DNA of 64,000 bases from Hyphomicrobiales bacterium (GTDB lineage: Bacteria > Pseudomonadota > Alphaproteobacteria > Rhizobiales > Beijerinckiaceae), in the NCBI GenBank assembly GCA_019075865.1, contig JAGXAN010000004.1:124001-188000 (forward strand), given 5' to 3'. A model generated the notes under the pieces. It made no database searches and was not told where the DNA came from. It saw nothing but the letters and a program-made list of their open reading frames with translations. The translations under genes and the position numbers were made by a program. Below, one piece after another: positions 36,850 to 46,920 of this stretch (position 1 is the stretch's first letter; every line of letters starts with the position of its first letter).

Positions 36850-37200
36850 TCACATAGCCCTTACAGCCATAACCTCGATCGACGATTGCGGAATTTGCAG
36901 GTGCGGGTGGCCCTCGAAGGCTTTTGCCGCCGCTTCCAGCGATTCGGCCTCGATGAATGAATAGAGCATGATGTCATTTTTGGTGTCCGCGACGCCAGCC
37001 GTGGTCACCCGTTTGGTTTGCCCGCCGGCTTCGGAGCCAAGGATCATTTTGGCATGATCGCCCATCCACTTGCCCCATGCCGCTTGCATTTTAAGCTCCT
37101 CGGCTTTGCGGTATTCCGGGTCAGTCTTGCCCCAAGCCTCGATCACGGAAGCCGGGGCGAGATAAAGGGCGATGAATTTTTGTTTGGCTCTGTCGGTCAT
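36850..37200 (-). CDS. YCII-related (DGPF-like) small protein
   Basis: This cytoplasmic protein of 116 aa has the ferredoxin-like pattern seen in YCII/DGPF proteins: KFIALYLAPASV, EELKMQAAWGKWMGDH, VADTKNDIMLYSFIEAESLEAAAKAFEGHPHLQIPQSSIEVM (in parts). Such proteins are often encoded beside ECF41 sigma or VOC proteins. Here the next gene upstream is a PhnB-like VOC protein on the same strand, 41 bases away. Catalytic function is unknown. ATG 37200 has AAGGAAA 6 bases upstream. Confidence 0.65.
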   Translation of the reverse strand: MTDRAKQKFIALYLAPASVIEAWGKTDPEYRKAEELKMQAAWGKWMGDHAKMILGSEAGGQTKRVTTAGVADTKNDIMLYSFIEAESLEAAAKAFEGHPHLQIPQSSIEVMAVRAM

Positions 37201-37241
37201 GGGTTTTCCTTTCCTTTGATTTTGCGCATGATTCAAAGGCT

Positions 37242-37712
37242 TTACCGGATAACGCTTTCCAGTTTGGCGATGTCGATGCGTTTCATCGACATCATTGCCT
37301 CAAAGGCCATTTTGGCGCGCACAGGATCGGCGCTGGCGACGAGGCGCATGAGTTGCACCGGCACGATCTGCCAGGACAGGCCAAACCTGTCTTTCACCCA
37401 GCCGCATTGCTCGGCCTGCGGAACCGCTGATAGCGCATCGCTAAGCCGGTCAACCTCAGCCTGCGTGTTGACGGGAATCTGAAATGACACAGCTTCGCTG
37501 AAGGGGAAGTGCGGCCCCCCATTGAGGCCGACGAACGATCGGCCCATCAGGGTGAATTCGACGAGGAGCACAGCGCCCGCATGCCCGGCCGGATAATCAC
37601 CGGGCGCGTGCTGAATCCTGTCAATATGGCTATCGGGAAACAGCGACACATAGAAGTGGGCAGCCTCTTCAGCATTGCCATTGAACCATAGGCAGGGTGT
37701 GATCGTGTTCAT
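37242..37712 (-). CDS. PhnB-like VOC/glyoxalase-fold protein
   Basis: This 156-aa protein of the 3-dmu-9_3-mt (PhnB-like) VOC family has the signature ITPCLWFNGNAEEAAHFYVSLFPDS, VLLVEFTLMGRSFVGLNGGPHF, SFQIPVNTQAEVDRL and CGWVKDRFGLSWQIVP. The C-terminal helix region MAFEAMMSMKRIDIAKLE is also typical. Despite old annotations as a ubiquinone methyltransferase, these proteins have no SAM site; a dioxygenase or binding role is possible. It probably forms an operon with the YCII-like gene downstream. Confidence 0.85.
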   Translation of the reverse strand: MNTITPCLWFNGNAEEAAHFYVSLFPDSHIDRIQHAPGDYPAGHAGAVLLVEFTLMGRSFVGLNGGPHFPFSEAVSFQIPVNTQAEVDRLSDALSAVPQAEQCGWVKDRFGLSWQIVPVQLMRLVASADPVRAKMAFEAMMSMKRIDIAKLESVIR

Positions 37713-37924
37713 GGTGACGCCTCCAATGGCGTGGTGTTGCTCGGTGCAAGACAGGTAAACCCACGAAAGCGGCGCAAATGCGATAAACCCTGAAGCGCAA
37801 CCACGCGCGCCAGCATGTTACGCCAGCCTAACACGCAAATGGCCCCGCATGAAATCTTGACTAAAGCGCTCCGCTTGGGCTTTGTAGCGCAAACTTTTGC
37901 GCGCATCCCTACAGGACTTTTATC

Positions 37925-40846
37925 ATGATGGAAAAAACATTTGATCCCGCCGCCGTTGAGGCGCGCATTGCGGCGGCTTGGGAGCAATCGGAGGCGTTCA
38001 AGGCCGGGCGGCCGGAGCGGGCAGGGGCGGAGCCCTTTACCATTGTCATCCCGCCGCCCAATGTCACCGGTAATCTGCACATGGGCCATGCGCTCAACAA
38101 CACCTTGCAGGATATTTTGTGCCGCTTTGAGCGGATGCGCGGCAAGGACGTGCTCTGGCAACCGGGCACCGACCATGCTGGCATCGCCACGCAAATGGTG
38201 GTGGAGCGGCAATTGGCCGAGCGCGGCGAGAAGGATCGCCGCACGCTGGGGCGCGAGGCCTTTCTGGAAAAGATTTGGGCTTGGAAGGAAGAGAGCGGCG
38301 GCGCGATCATCAACCAGTTGAAGCGCCTCGGTGCCTCCTGCGATTGGTCGCGCGAACGCTTCACCATGGGCAACCGCGCCGATGGCGAGAAAGGCCAGAT
38401 GCAGCGCGCCGTGGCCAAAGTGTTTGTGCAATTGCATAAAGAGGGCCTGATCTACCGCGATAAAAGGTTGGTCAATTGGGACCCCCATTTCCAAACCGCA
38501 ATTTCCGATCTGGAAGTGGTGCAGGTCGAGTGCAAAGGCTCGTTCAAATGGACGCGCGGCGAGGTCGATAAGGATGGTGCCGAGGTGCCATTCAATCCCG
38601 CCGCTTTGAAAAAGGTTTTAGACAAAAGCCCGAACGGGCATTTGTATTATTTCAACTATCCGCTGGAAGGCGTCGCCTATAACCCTGATGACGCTTCCAC
38701 TTTCATTCAGGTCGCCACCACGCGGCCCGAAACCATGCTCGGTGACAGCGGCGTCGCCGTGCATCCCGAAAATGAGAAGTTGAAGCATCTGATTGGCCGC
38801 AACGTCGTGCTGCCACTGGTTGGCCGGGTGATTCCGATTGTTGGCGATGATTACGCCGACCCCGAAAAAGGCACCGGCGCGGTGAAGATCACCCCCGCGC
38901 ATGATTTCAACGATTTTGAGGTCGGCAAGCGGCGCAGGTTGGCGCAGATCAATGTGCTGGATCGGCAGGCGCGGATTACGCTAAATTTCAATGAGGCCGA
39001 AACCGGAAACATGCACTCTGGGGGTTTTGACAGCCTGAACGAAATGGGTCGCTTCACTGCACGCTCGGCCATTGTCGAAATGATGGCCGCCAAAGGCTTT
39101 CTCGCCAAAATCGAGCCACACAGCCACATGGTCCCACATGGCGACCGCTCAAACGTTGTGATCGAGCCTTATCTCACCGATCAATGGTATGTCGATGCCA
39201 AGACCATGGCGCAACCGGCCCTAAAAGCCGTGATCGACGGCCAGACCGGTTTCATCCCGAAAAACTGGGAGAAAACCTATTTTGAATGGCTGAACAACAT
39301 CCAGCCCTGGTGCATCTCCCGCCAGCTTTGGTGGGGGCATCAGATTCCGGTTTGGTATGGCATGGCTGTAGATGAGCACGGCAACCGAACTGCTGAGCAA
39401 ATGCAATTTGTTGCAGAAACTGAAGCTGAGGCGATTGCCTTGGCGCAAAAATACTACGGCAAAAATGTCAAGATCGAGCACGACTGGATGACGCTGCGTG
39501 CGGAAGAATACACCGATCACGAAAGCATCTTCCGCGACCCTGACGTGCTCGACACCTGGTTCTCCTCCGCGCTCTGGCCCTTTTCCACGCTCGGCTGGCC
39601 GGATAACACCCCCGAAGTCGCCCGCTATTACCCTACCTCCACGCTGGTCACCGGCTTTGACATTATCTTCTTCTGGGTTGCCCGGATGATGATGATGGGG
39701 ATGCATTTTATGGGTGAGGTGCCCTTCAAGGACATCTACATCCACGCCCTTGTGCGCGATGAGAAGGGTGCGAAAATGTCCAAATCCAAGGGCAATGTCA
39801 TCGACCCGCTCGCCCTCATCGATCAATATGGGGCCGATGCTTTGCGCTTCACCCTTTGCGCCATGGCAGCGCAAGGCCGCGACATCAAGCTCGCCACCTC
39901 GCGGGTGGAAGGCTATCGCAATTTTGCCACCAAACTCTGGAACGCCGCGCGCTTTGCCGAGATGAACGGGGCCCTGCTATGCCCCGCCGATTTTGACCCC
40001 CACCAAGCCCGCGAAATTCTCAACCAATGGGCAATTGCCGAGCTCGCGCGGACCCGTAACGAAATCACGCAAGCGATTCTAACCTATCGGTTTAATGATG
40101 CCGCCAGCAGCGCTTACCAGTTCGTTTGGGGCGTGTTCTGCGACTGGTATGTGGAATTGGCCAAACCGATTCTGCAAGGCCCCGAAAGCCCGGCAAAGGC
40201 TGAAACCCGCGCCGCCAACGCCTTCTTGCTGCGCGAAACCCTGAAGCTTTTGCACCCGTTCATGCCCTTCATCACCGAGGAACTCTGGGCCGCGGTTCAG
40301 GCGGGCGCATCCAATGCCGCGCCAAAAGTGCTGGCTCTGGTGGAATGGCCCGATTATCAAGGCCTTGAAAATCGCGACGCCGAAGCTGAAGTCGGTTGGC
40401 TGGTGGATATGATCAGCGAAATCCGCTCGGTGCGCAATGAAATGAGCGTGCCGGGTGCTTTGCAAATCCCGCTGGTGCTGGTGGCTGTCGATGCCGCCAC
40501 TTTGGCCCGCGCGCAAAAGTGGAATGAGACCCTCTGCCGCCTCGCGCGCCTCAGCGGTATCAGCTTTGCCGATGCCGCCCCGCGCAGCGCGGCGCAATTG
40601 CTGGTGCGCGGCACGGTGGCGGCACTGCCACTGGAGGGGATTATTGATCTGGGTGCCGAAGCGGCGCGCCTGAACAAAGAGATTGCCAAGCTGCAATCGG
40701 ATATTGCCAAGACCGAAGCCAAACTCGCCAATGCTGATTTCATCAAGCGCGCCCCGCCCGAAATCGTTGAGGAAAACCGCGAACGCGTGGAGGAATGGAG
40801 CGCTTCGGTGCAAAAGATGCAAACCGCACTGGCCCGTTTGGCGTGA
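37925..40846 (+). CDS. valS: Valyl-tRNA synthetase
   Basis: This class I aminoacyl-tRNA synthetase of 973 aa charges tRNA-Val. The HIGH-type motif is in PPPNVTGNLHMGHAL and the KMSKS motif in KGAKMSKSKGNVIDP. The editing domain carries VATTRPETMLGDSGVAV. The DVLDTWFSSALWPFS and TGFDIIFFWVARMM blocks are present. The C-terminal coiled coil (LNKEIAKLQSDIAKTEAKL) that grips tRNA is complete. It is about 20 residues longer than the E. coli enzyme. The start at 37925 is one of two adjacent ATGs. Confidence 0.97.
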   Translation: MMEKTFDPAAVEARIAAAWEQSEAFKAGRPERAGAEPFTIVIPPPNVTGNLHMGHALNNTLQDILCRFERMRGKDVLWQPGTDHAGIATQMVVERQLAERGEKDRRTLGREAFLEKIWAWKEESGGAIINQLKRLGASCDWSRERFTMGNRADGEKGQMQRAVAKVFVQLHKEGLIYRDKRLVNWDPHFQTAISDLEVVQVECKGSFKWTRGEVDKDGAEVPFNPAALKKVLDKSPNGHLYYFNYPLEGVAYNPDDASTFIQVATTRPETMLGDSGVAVHPENEKLKHLIGRNVVLPLVGRVIPIVGDDYADPEKGTGAVKITPAHDFNDFEVGKRRRLAQINVLDRQARITLNFNEAETGNMHSGGFDSLNEMGRFTARSAIVEMMAAKGFLAKIEPHSHMVPHGDRSNVVIEPYLTDQWYVDAKTMAQPALKAVIDGQTGFIPKNWEKTYFEWLNNIQPWCISRQLWWGHQIPVWYGMAVDEHGNRTAEQMQFVAETEAEAIALAQKYYGKNVKIEHDWMTLRAEEYTDHESIFRDPDVLDTWFSSALWPFSTLGWPDNTPEVARYYPTSTLVTGFDIIFFWVARMMMMGMHFMGEVPFKDIYIHALVRDEKGAKMSKSKGNVIDPLALIDQYGADALRFTLCAMAAQGRDIKLATSRVEGYRNFATKLWNAARFAEMNGALLCPADFDPHQAREILNQWAIAELARTRNEITQAILTYRFNDAASSAYQFVWGVFCDWYVELAKPILQGPESPAKAETRAANAFLLRETLKLLHPFMPFITEELWAAVQAGASNAAPKVLALVEWPDYQGLENRDAEAEVGWLVDMISEIRSVRNEMSVPGALQIPLVLVAVDAATLARAQKWNETLCRLARLSGISFADAAPRSAAQLLVRGTVAALPLEGIIDLGAEAARLNKEIAKLQSDIAKTEAKLANADFIKRAPPEIVEENRERVEEWSASVQKMQTALARLA

Positions 40847-40862
40847 GACCAATCGGCTCAGC

Positions 40863-42191
40863 CTAGCTGGTGACGATCAAATAGATGTTGGTGGCGGTGA
40901 TCGCAGCGGCGATTATCGCTGCCACAAGCGTTGTCAGGCGCGGGGCCACGAAATCGCCCATGCGTTTGCGCGATGCCGTCAGCCATACCAGCGGCACCAG
41001 GGCAAATGGCAAAGTCAGACCGAGAATGACCTGGCTGAACACCAGCAATTGACCGGTCGCGGCCTCGCCATACCAAAGCGCCACGAAAACCGCCGGTGTC
41101 ACGGCGATGCCCCGGGTGATAATGCGGCGCACAGCCGGGTTCAACCGGATGCGGATAAACCCCTCCATCACGATTTGGCCGGCAAGGGTCGCGGTTAGGG
41201 TTGAATTGATGCCGCAGGCGATCAGCGAAATAGCAAAAAGCCACGCCGCCCATTGGCTGCCCAAAAGCGGCGCGATCAGCCGGTAAGCCTCCTGCAATTC
41301 CACCACATTGGTGCGGCCATGCGCATGAAAAGCACTGGACGCCAGCACCAGAATGGCACCATTGACCAGTAGCGCCACGCATAGCGCCATGGCCGAATCC
41401 CACAAGGAAAAGCGCAGCGCCTGGCGTTTGGACGCGTCATCCGTGCCGATCTGCCGCGTGCGCACCAATCCGGAATGCAGGAAAAAATTATGGGGCATGA
41501 CCGTCGCCCCGATAATGCTGATCGCCAGATACAACATTTGTGAATTATGAAAAATCTCGGCATGTGGCACGAGCCCGCTCGCCACATCGTGCCAATCTGG
41601 CTTTGACAGGTAGAGTTCAGCGGCGAAGGCCCCGGCGATCATCACCAGCAAAGCGCCCACGAATGCTTCCAGCTTGCGAAAACCAAATCGTTGGAACGCG
41701 AAAATCAGCACCACATCGCCAATGGTGATCAAAACCGCCACAACCATCGGAATGCCCAGCAGCAGTTGCAACCCGATCGCGGTGCCAATCACCTCGGCAA
41801 GATCCGTGGAAATGATGGCGATCTCCATCAGCAGCCACAATGCAATATTCAGGATGCGGGGCAGGGCGGCACGGCACGCCTGCGCCAGATCCTGCTGCAT
41901 GCCAATCGCCAGTCGCACCGACAATGCCTGCAGCAAAATGGCCATCAGCGAGGAAAGCACAACCATATACAGAAGCGCGTTGCCAAACTGCGAACCCGCG
42001 CCAAGCGAAGTCGCCCAGTTGCCGGGGTCCATGTATCCGGTGGCAACCAGATATCCCGGCCCGACCAAAGCCATAAAACGGCGCAAGCGGCTTCCCTTGA
42101 CCGCAATACCATTGCTACCCGTCAGATTGGTGGCTTCCGGCGCGTTGGCCCAATTCCCGGGCAGCAACGGCGAGGGTCGGTTAAATGGCAT
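40863..42191 (-). CDS. mntH: Nramp-family divalent metal (Mn/Fe) transporter
   Basis: This 442-aa inner-membrane transporter has 11 predicted helices and imports Mn2+ or other divalent metals with protons. The metal-binding helix 1 motif is intact (GYMDPGNWATSLGAGSQFG), and the helix 6 motif is GATVMPHNFFLHSG. Arg/Lys-rich loops lie on the cytoplasmic side. ATG 42191 has GGGAG 4 bases upstream. It converges on valS. I looked for a yybP-type Mn riboswitch or a Mur box upstream and found none that is convincing. Confidence 0.92.
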   Translation of the reverse strand: MPFNRPSPLLPGNWANAPEATNLTGSNGIAVKGSRLRRFMALVGPGYLVATGYMDPGNWATSLGAGSQFGNALLYMVVLSSLMAILLQALSVRLAIGMQQDLAQACRAALPRILNIALWLLMEIAIISTDLAEVIGTAIGLQLLLGIPMVVAVLITIGDVVLIFAFQRFGFRKLEAFVGALLVMIAGAFAAELYLSKPDWHDVASGLVPHAEIFHNSQMLYLAISIIGATVMPHNFFLHSGLVRTRQIGTDDASKRQALRFSLWDSAMALCVALLVNGAILVLASSAFHAHGRTNVVELQEAYRLIAPLLGSQWAAWLFAISLIACGINSTLTATLAGQIVMEGFIRIRLNPAVRRIITRGIAVTPAVFVALWYGEAATGQLLVFSQVILGLTLPFALVPLVWLTASRKRMGDFVAPRLTTLVAAIIAAAITATNIYLIVTS

Positions 42192-42564
42192 GGAACTCCC
42201 GTTCAGCCTGGCACTGAATCAGTTGTTGAGCCATGCCGCACGCCAGCGTTTTAGAGGCATTTTTTGAGACCGGCAATGGCATTGATACGGGGACATGAAT
42301 GTCTTGTCGTGGTGCATAATCATTCACGGCGCGGCGGCTTTTCCTTTCGAGAGGGTTACAGCCCCTGTAAAACTGTTGCAAGCGCGCCACAGCGGCACAT
42401 GATTCCAGCATTCGCGCGCCTCCGGAGCGAAAAAGCCGCTTTTCAGCCATAAATTTCGCGCGGAAAAGGAATTGTATCAGGAAGTTGCTCACGGATTCTT
42501 CAGGGCCTTCAGGCATCGTTCATATTGGCATTTTGGTTCGGCACACAAACAAGGCTTTTCATTT
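42192..42564. other. Intergenic region, 373 bases, divergent promoters of mntH and ilvD
   Basis: No gene is supported here. An open plus-strand frame runs from 42,472 into ilvD, but its N-terminal 31 residues do not look like the dehydratase and are leader. No known riboswitch or metal-regulator box was recognised. Confidence 0.5.
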
Positions 42565-44295
42565 ATGCAATCGCGCGTTTTCGACAAGAAAAAGCTTCCC
42601 AGCCGATATGTCACCGAAGGTCCGGCGCGCGCGCCCCATAGGTCTTATCTCTATGCGATGGGCTTGACCCGCGAACAAATTCACCAGCCTCTGGTTGGGG
42701 TTGCCTCCAGCTGGAACGAAGCCGCGCCTTGTAATATATCGTTGATGCGTCAGGCGCAGGCAGTAAAGCGCGGCGTTGTCGCCGCCGGGGGCACACCGCG
42801 CGAATTTTGCACCATCACCGTCACGGACGGCATTGCCATGGGCCATCAGGGCATGAAGTCCTCGCTGGTGTCGCGGGAAGTCATCGCCGATTCGGTGGAA
42901 TTGACCATGCGCGGCCATTGCTATGATGCGCTGGTGGGTCTTGCCGGTTGCGACAAGGCGCTGCCGGGCATGATGATGGCCATGGTGCGTCTGAATGTGC
43001 CATCCGTGTTCATTTATGGCGGATCGATCCTGCCCGGTTCCTTCCGCGGCCAGCAGGTGACGGTGCAGGATTTGTTTGAAGCCGTCGGCAAGCATTCGGT
43101 CGGCGACATGAGCAGCGAAGACCTTGACGAGTTGGAAAGCGTTGCCTGCCCATCAGCGGGGGCCTGCGGTGCCCAATTTACCGCCAATACCATGGCGACC
43201 GTCTCGGAAGCCATCGGCCTAGCCTTGCCCTATTCGGCCGGCGCGCCGGCACCCTACGAAATCCGCGACCGGTTTTGCATGACCGCTGGCGAAATGGTGA
43301 TGGAACTCATCGCCAAAAACATTCGCCCGCGCGACATTGTCACGCGCAAGGCGCTGGAGAATGCGGCCACCGTTGTCGCGGCCTCGGGCGGCTCAACCAA
43401 TGCCGCGCTGCACCTGCCTGCCATTGCCCATGAATGTGGCATCAAATTCGACCTGTTCGACGTCGCCGAGATTTTCAAACGCACCCCCTACATTGCCGAT
43501 TTGAAGCCGGGTGGACGCTATGTCGCCAAGGATATGTTTGAAGTCGGGGGCATTCCGCTGCTGATGAAAACGCTGCTCGATCACGGCTTCCTACACGGTG
43601 ATTGCATGACGGTCACGGGCCGCACAATGGCTGAAAACATGGAGCATGTGAAATGGAATGGCGATCAGGATGTGGTGCGCCCCGCCAATAAGCCACTCAG
43701 CCCCAATGGCGGTGTGGTGGGCTTGCGCGGCAATCTGGCACCAGAGGGGGCTATTGTGAAGGTCGCGGGCATGGCGACCGAGAAACTGAAATTTTCCGGT
43801 CCCGCCCGATGCTTTGACAATGAAGAAGACTGTTTCGAATGCGTCCGCAAGAAGGCCTATAATGAGGGTGACGTGTTCGTCATTCGGTATGAAGGCCCGC
43901 GCGGTGGCCCAGGAATGCGTGAAATGCTATCGACCACAGCCGCGCTTTACGGGCAGGGCATGGGCGATAAGGTAGCCCTGATCACCGACGGCCGCTTTTC
44001 GGGTGCGACCCGTGGCTTCTGCGTCGGCCATGTCGGCCCGGAAGCGGCGATGGGCGGGCCCATTGCGATGCTTCGCGACGGCGACATCATTGATTTGGAC
44101 GCAATTGCAGGAACCATGAACGTGCGCCTCAGCGAGGCTGAATTGGCCGCACGTGCCAAGGATTGGAAGCCGCGCACGACCGATCACGGTTCGGGTGCTT
44201 TATGGAAATACGCGCAAACCGTCGGTTCCGCGATGCAAGGGGCCGTCACCCATCCGGGTCAGGCTGGAGAGACCCATGTCTTCGCTGACATTTAA
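42565..44295 (+). CDS. ilvD: Dihydroxy-acid dehydratase
   Basis: This Fe-S enzyme of branched-chain amino acid synthesis converts dihydroxy-acids to 2-keto acids. It has 576 aa. Cluster cysteines are seen in [11 protein letters not shown] and [16 protein letters not shown], with the first cysteine in WNEAAPCN. The catalytic end has [22 protein letters not shown], with the Ser that acts as base. ATG 42565 is chosen from alignment of the family start ([16 protein letters not shown]). The IlvD/Edd family also includes sugar-acid dehydratases of similar size, so ilvD is the best but not the only reading. It overlaps exoR by 20 bases. Confidence 0.9.
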   Translation: MQSRVFDKKKLPSRYVTEGPARAPHRSYLYAMGLTREQIHQPLVGVASSWNEAAPCNISLMRQAQAVKRGVVAAGGTPREFCTITVTDGIAMGHQGMKSSLVSREVIADSVELTMRGHCYDALVGLAGCDKALPGMMMAMVRLNVPSVFIYGGSILPGSFRGQQVTVQDLFEAVGKHSVGDMSSEDLDELESVACPSAGACGAQFTANTMATVSEAIGLALPYSAGAPAPYEIRDRFCMTAGEMVMELIAKNIRPRDIVTRKALENAATVVAASGGSTNAALHLPAIAHECGIKFDLFDVAEIFKRTPYIADLKPGGRYVAKDMFEVGGIPLLMKTLLDHGFLHGDCMTVTGRTMAENMEHVKWNGDQDVVRPANKPLSPNGGVVGLRGNLAPEGAIVKVAGMATEKLKFSGPARCFDNEEDCFECVRKKAYNEGDVFVIRYEGPRGGPGMREMLSTTAALYGQGMGDKVALITDGRFSGATRGFCVGHVGPEAAMGGPIAMLRDGDIIDLDAIAGTMNVRLSEAELAARAKDWKPRTTDHGSGALWKYAQTVGSAMQGAVTHPGQAGETHVFADI

Positions 44296-45106
44296 TCGTT
44301 TGCTGAAAATAGCTTGTGTGGCTCTGGCCTGTCAGGGTTTTGCCCCGGCATATGCGCTGGATGGCAGCAAGACGCCGGCGATGCGGCCATTGGCTCCGCG
44401 TCACTTCAAGAATATTGAAGATGCGCTGCGGCAAGGGCTGGAAGCCGATCAGGCGGGCGACGTTCCCTCCACGCTTCAGGCGCTGGAATATGCTGCTGCC
44501 GGGGGCCAGTCTCTGGCGCGCTGGAAGCTGGCGCGTATGTATGAGGATGGCACCGGCGTCGCCCACAATGATCTGAAGGCTTATAAATATTATAGCTCAA
44601 TCGTTGCCGATTATGATCCGAGCGATCCGGACCGACGCGACCGCGCAGTGGTCTCCAGTGCATTTGTCGCCATGGGCACCTATGCGCTCAAGGGTATTCC
44701 CAACACGCGGGTTGTTCCCGACCCGGGGCGGGCGATGCAGATGTTCCAGGTCGCCGCTACCGAATTTCGCAACGCCGAGGCCCAATACGAATTGGCACGC
44801 ATGTTCATGGATGGCTTGGCCACGCACAAGGATCTGCGCCAGGCTGCCGGCTGGTTGCAATTGGCCGCCGAGAAAAACCATTGTCAGGCGCAGGCGTTGC
44901 TGGGCCGTTTGTTGTTCAATGGCGGTGATGGCATTCCCCGCCAGCGCGCTCGCGGCCTGATGTGGCTTTCGCTGGCCGAGGCCAATGCCAAAGCCCAGCC
45001 GCAGGACGAATGGATCGGCACATTGTATCAACAGGCGATGACCGCTGCGGATGACGATGATCGGCAAGCGGCCAAATTCTACCTTGCCGCCCGCCAGAAG
45101 AAATAG
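44276..45106 (+). CDS. exoR: ExoR-like periplasmic Sel1-repeat regulator
   Basis: This exported protein of 276 aa has a signal peptide cleaved near AYALDG and Sel1/TPR-like repeats. Examples are [58 protein letters not shown] and [27 protein letters not shown] (each seen as consecutive parts). Length and layout fit ExoR, which in Sinorhizobium binds the sensor ExoS in the periplasm and holds back exopolysaccharide synthesis. ATG 44276 has GGAGA 6 bases upstream and lies inside the ilvD end, so the two are probably co-transcribed. It could control the EPS block at the left of the window, which is inference. Confidence 0.78.
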   Translation: MSSLTFNRLLKIACVALACQGFAPAYALDGSKTPAMRPLAPRHFKNIEDALRQGLEADQAGDVPSTLQALEYAAAGGQSLARWKLARMYEDGTGVAHNDLKAYKYYSSIVADYDPSDPDRRDRAVVSSAFVAMGTYALKGIPNTRVVPDPGRAMQMFQVAATEFRNAEAQYELARMFMDGLATHKDLRQAAGWLQLAAEKNHCQAQALLGRLLFNGGDGIPRQRARGLMWLSLAEANAKAQPQDEWIGTLYQQAMTAADDDDRQAAKFYLAARQKK

Positions 45107-45139
45107 GCCAACGCCCCAATTTGCCGTGTTGGGCCGAAG

Positions 45140-45916
45140 TTAACGCAGATCGATGCGCACCGGCACATGGTCCGACGGTTTCTCCAATGCCCGCAGGCTT
45201 TTGTCGATGGCAACGGCCTCGAGGCAGTCGGCGGCTTGCGGGGACAGCAGCAGGTGGTCGATGCGAATGCCATTGTTGCGCTGGAATGCGCCCGCCTGGT
45301 AATCCCAGAAAGTATAGAGCTTGTCGGCGTCCGAGCATGCGCGCAAGGCATCGGTGAAGCCCAGATGCAATAACTCAGCAAATCTGGCTCGTGTCTGCGG
45401 CAGAAACAGCGCGTCATTCTCCCAGGCTTTGGGGTCAAACGCATCGGCGGCTGCCGGAATCACATTGTAATCGCCCGCCAGCACCAGTTTTTCTTCCAGC
45501 AGCAATAAACTGCGAGCATAGGCGATCAAGCGATCCATCCACGCCAGCTTGTAGCTGTATTTTTCGGTGCCGACCGGGTTGCCGTTGGGCAGGTAAAGGC
45601 AGCCGACCCGCACGATGGTCTGGCCGTCCGGTATGATGGCCTCAATATAGCGGCTTTGCGTATCCGTATCGTCGCCCGGCAGGCCGCGCGTCACTTCAAA
45701 TGGCCGATTGGCCAGAATGGCGACGCCGTTGAAGCCCTTCTGACCATGCACCGCGCAATTATAGCCCAAGGCCTCGATTTCGGCGGAAGGAAACTGTTCA
45801 TCCACGCATTTCAGCTCTTGCAGGCACATCACATCCGGCTTCTCGCTCTGCAAATAGCTGAGCAAATGGCCCTCGCGCTGGCGAACCGAATTGACGTTCC
45901 AGGTGGCAATGCGCAA
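45140..45916 (-). CDS. xthA: Exodeoxyribonuclease III
   Basis: This Mg-dependent AP endonuclease/3' exonuclease (258 aa) acts in base excision repair. Active-site segments: RIATWNVNSV (Asn), CLQELKCVDEQFP (Glu), YLPNGNPVGTEKYSYKLAW, LAGDYNVIP (Asp and Asn), RIDHLLLS and SDHVPV (Asp-His). It starts at ATG 45916. The usual family length is 255-270 aa. Confidence 0.95.
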   Translation of the reverse strand: MRIATWNVNSVRQREGHLLSYLQSEKPDVMCLQELKCVDEQFPSAEIEALGYNCAVHGQKGFNGVAILANRPFEVTRGLPGDDTDTQSRYIEAIIPDGQTIVRVGCLYLPNGNPVGTEKYSYKLAWMDRLIAYARSLLLLEEKLVLAGDYNVIPAAADAFDPKAWENDALFLPQTRARFAELLHLGFTDALRACSDADKLYTFWDYQAGAFQRNNGIRIDHLLLSPQAADCLEAVAIDKSLRALEKPSDHVPVRIDLR

Positions 45917-45963
45917 ATTTCTCTCCCCTTATGCGGTCATTCGATACGATATTGCGGCCTGCA

Positions 45964-46842
45964 TCAACCCCAGCGGCGTTGTCCCCACATCCATTGACCG
46001 GGATTGTCGCGGATATAGGCTTCAAACCGGTTATGGATCGCCTGCGTCATCGCTTTTATGTCCGCCTCGCGATCATCGCTACGAACCGCCTCAATCGCCT
46101 CCGCATGCACGGTAAATCGAACCCCCTTGTCGCGGCGTATGGCCACCACAAACAATGGCAAGTTCATTTGCAGAGCCATCATCGCGGGAAACGGCGACGT
46201 GGGGGCGGGCGTTCCAAAAAAGTTGATTTCAATCCCGCTGAATACCGGCAGATCGGTCATGATGCAGGCGGTGCCCCCTTTGCGGGCATAACGCATCATC
46301 TTGCGCACGCTATTGTCCTCTTTCGACCAAAGCCCGCCGCGATAGAGGATCGAGCGCTGCTTGAGCACATAGGCGTCCACCAATGGATTGTGTATCGCCT
46401 GATATATGCCGGCGGCTTCCACATTCACCCGCAACAGCACGGAGGCGGTTATTTCCCAATTGGCCATATGAGCCAGACAAAACACAGCCCCGCTCTGTAA
46501 TTGTTGAATTTGGGTCAGGATACCAGGTTGAGCGACAGTGACGCGGTCACTAAGCACCAGTTTGCGAAACTGAAAGCTTTCCGCAAAAGTGCGGCCGAGA
46601 TTATCCCAGCTTTCGAGCAGAATTTTTTCGCGTGCCGCAGGGTCCATCTCGGGATAGGCCCGGGCAATATTGGCTCTCGCCCGCAAATGGCGGTGCGTTC
46701 TGGGAGCGATGGTTCGCCAGATGAAGCCGCTGAGTGCGGAGCCCCATTCAATGGGTAGGGTGGAAAATAATGCTGCCGCGATCAGAAAGCCCGCATATTC
46801 CAGTCTGTATTTCCACGTAATTTTGATGACTTCGTCGTTCAA
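45964..46842 (-). CDS. Lipid A biosynthesis lauroyl/myristoyl acyltransferase (LpxL/HtrB family)
   Basis: This inner-membrane acyltransferase (292 aa) adds a secondary acyl chain to a lipid A precursor or a related lipid. An N-terminal hydrophobic helix (AGFLIAAALFSTLPIEWG) is followed by the catalytic H-x4-E motif in CLAHMANWEIT and by KQRSILYRGGLW and SPFPAMMALQMNLPLFV. The start is TTG 46842 with AGGAATCCGG just upstream. It follows the moeA end, where Rhizobiales often carry lexA. Confidence 0.85.
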   Translation of the reverse strand: MNDEVIKITWKYRLEYAGFLIAAALFSTLPIEWGSALSGFIWRTIAPRTHRHLRARANIARAYPEMDPAAREKILLESWDNLGRTFAESFQFRKLVLSDRVTVAQPGILTQIQQLQSGAVFCLAHMANWEITASVLLRVNVEAAGIYQAIHNPLVDAYVLKQRSILYRGGLWSKEDNSVRKMMRYARKGGTACIMTDLPVFSGIEINFFGTPAPTSPFPAMMALQMNLPLFVVAIRRDKGVRFTVHAEAIEAVRSDDREADIKAMTQAIHNRFEAYIRDNPGQWMWGQRRWG

Positions 46843-46920
46843 CCGGATTCCTGTCCGCCATGTTCCAAGTATCGTCGCGCACTCACCGCTGCGTGCAGCC
46901 TTATCGAGTCGGAGGGTTTT

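Noticed and set aside
42192-42300. Manganese (yybP-ykoY) riboswitch or Mur box before mntH
   Set aside because: No conserved aptamer loops or box-like inverted repeat could be found by eye.
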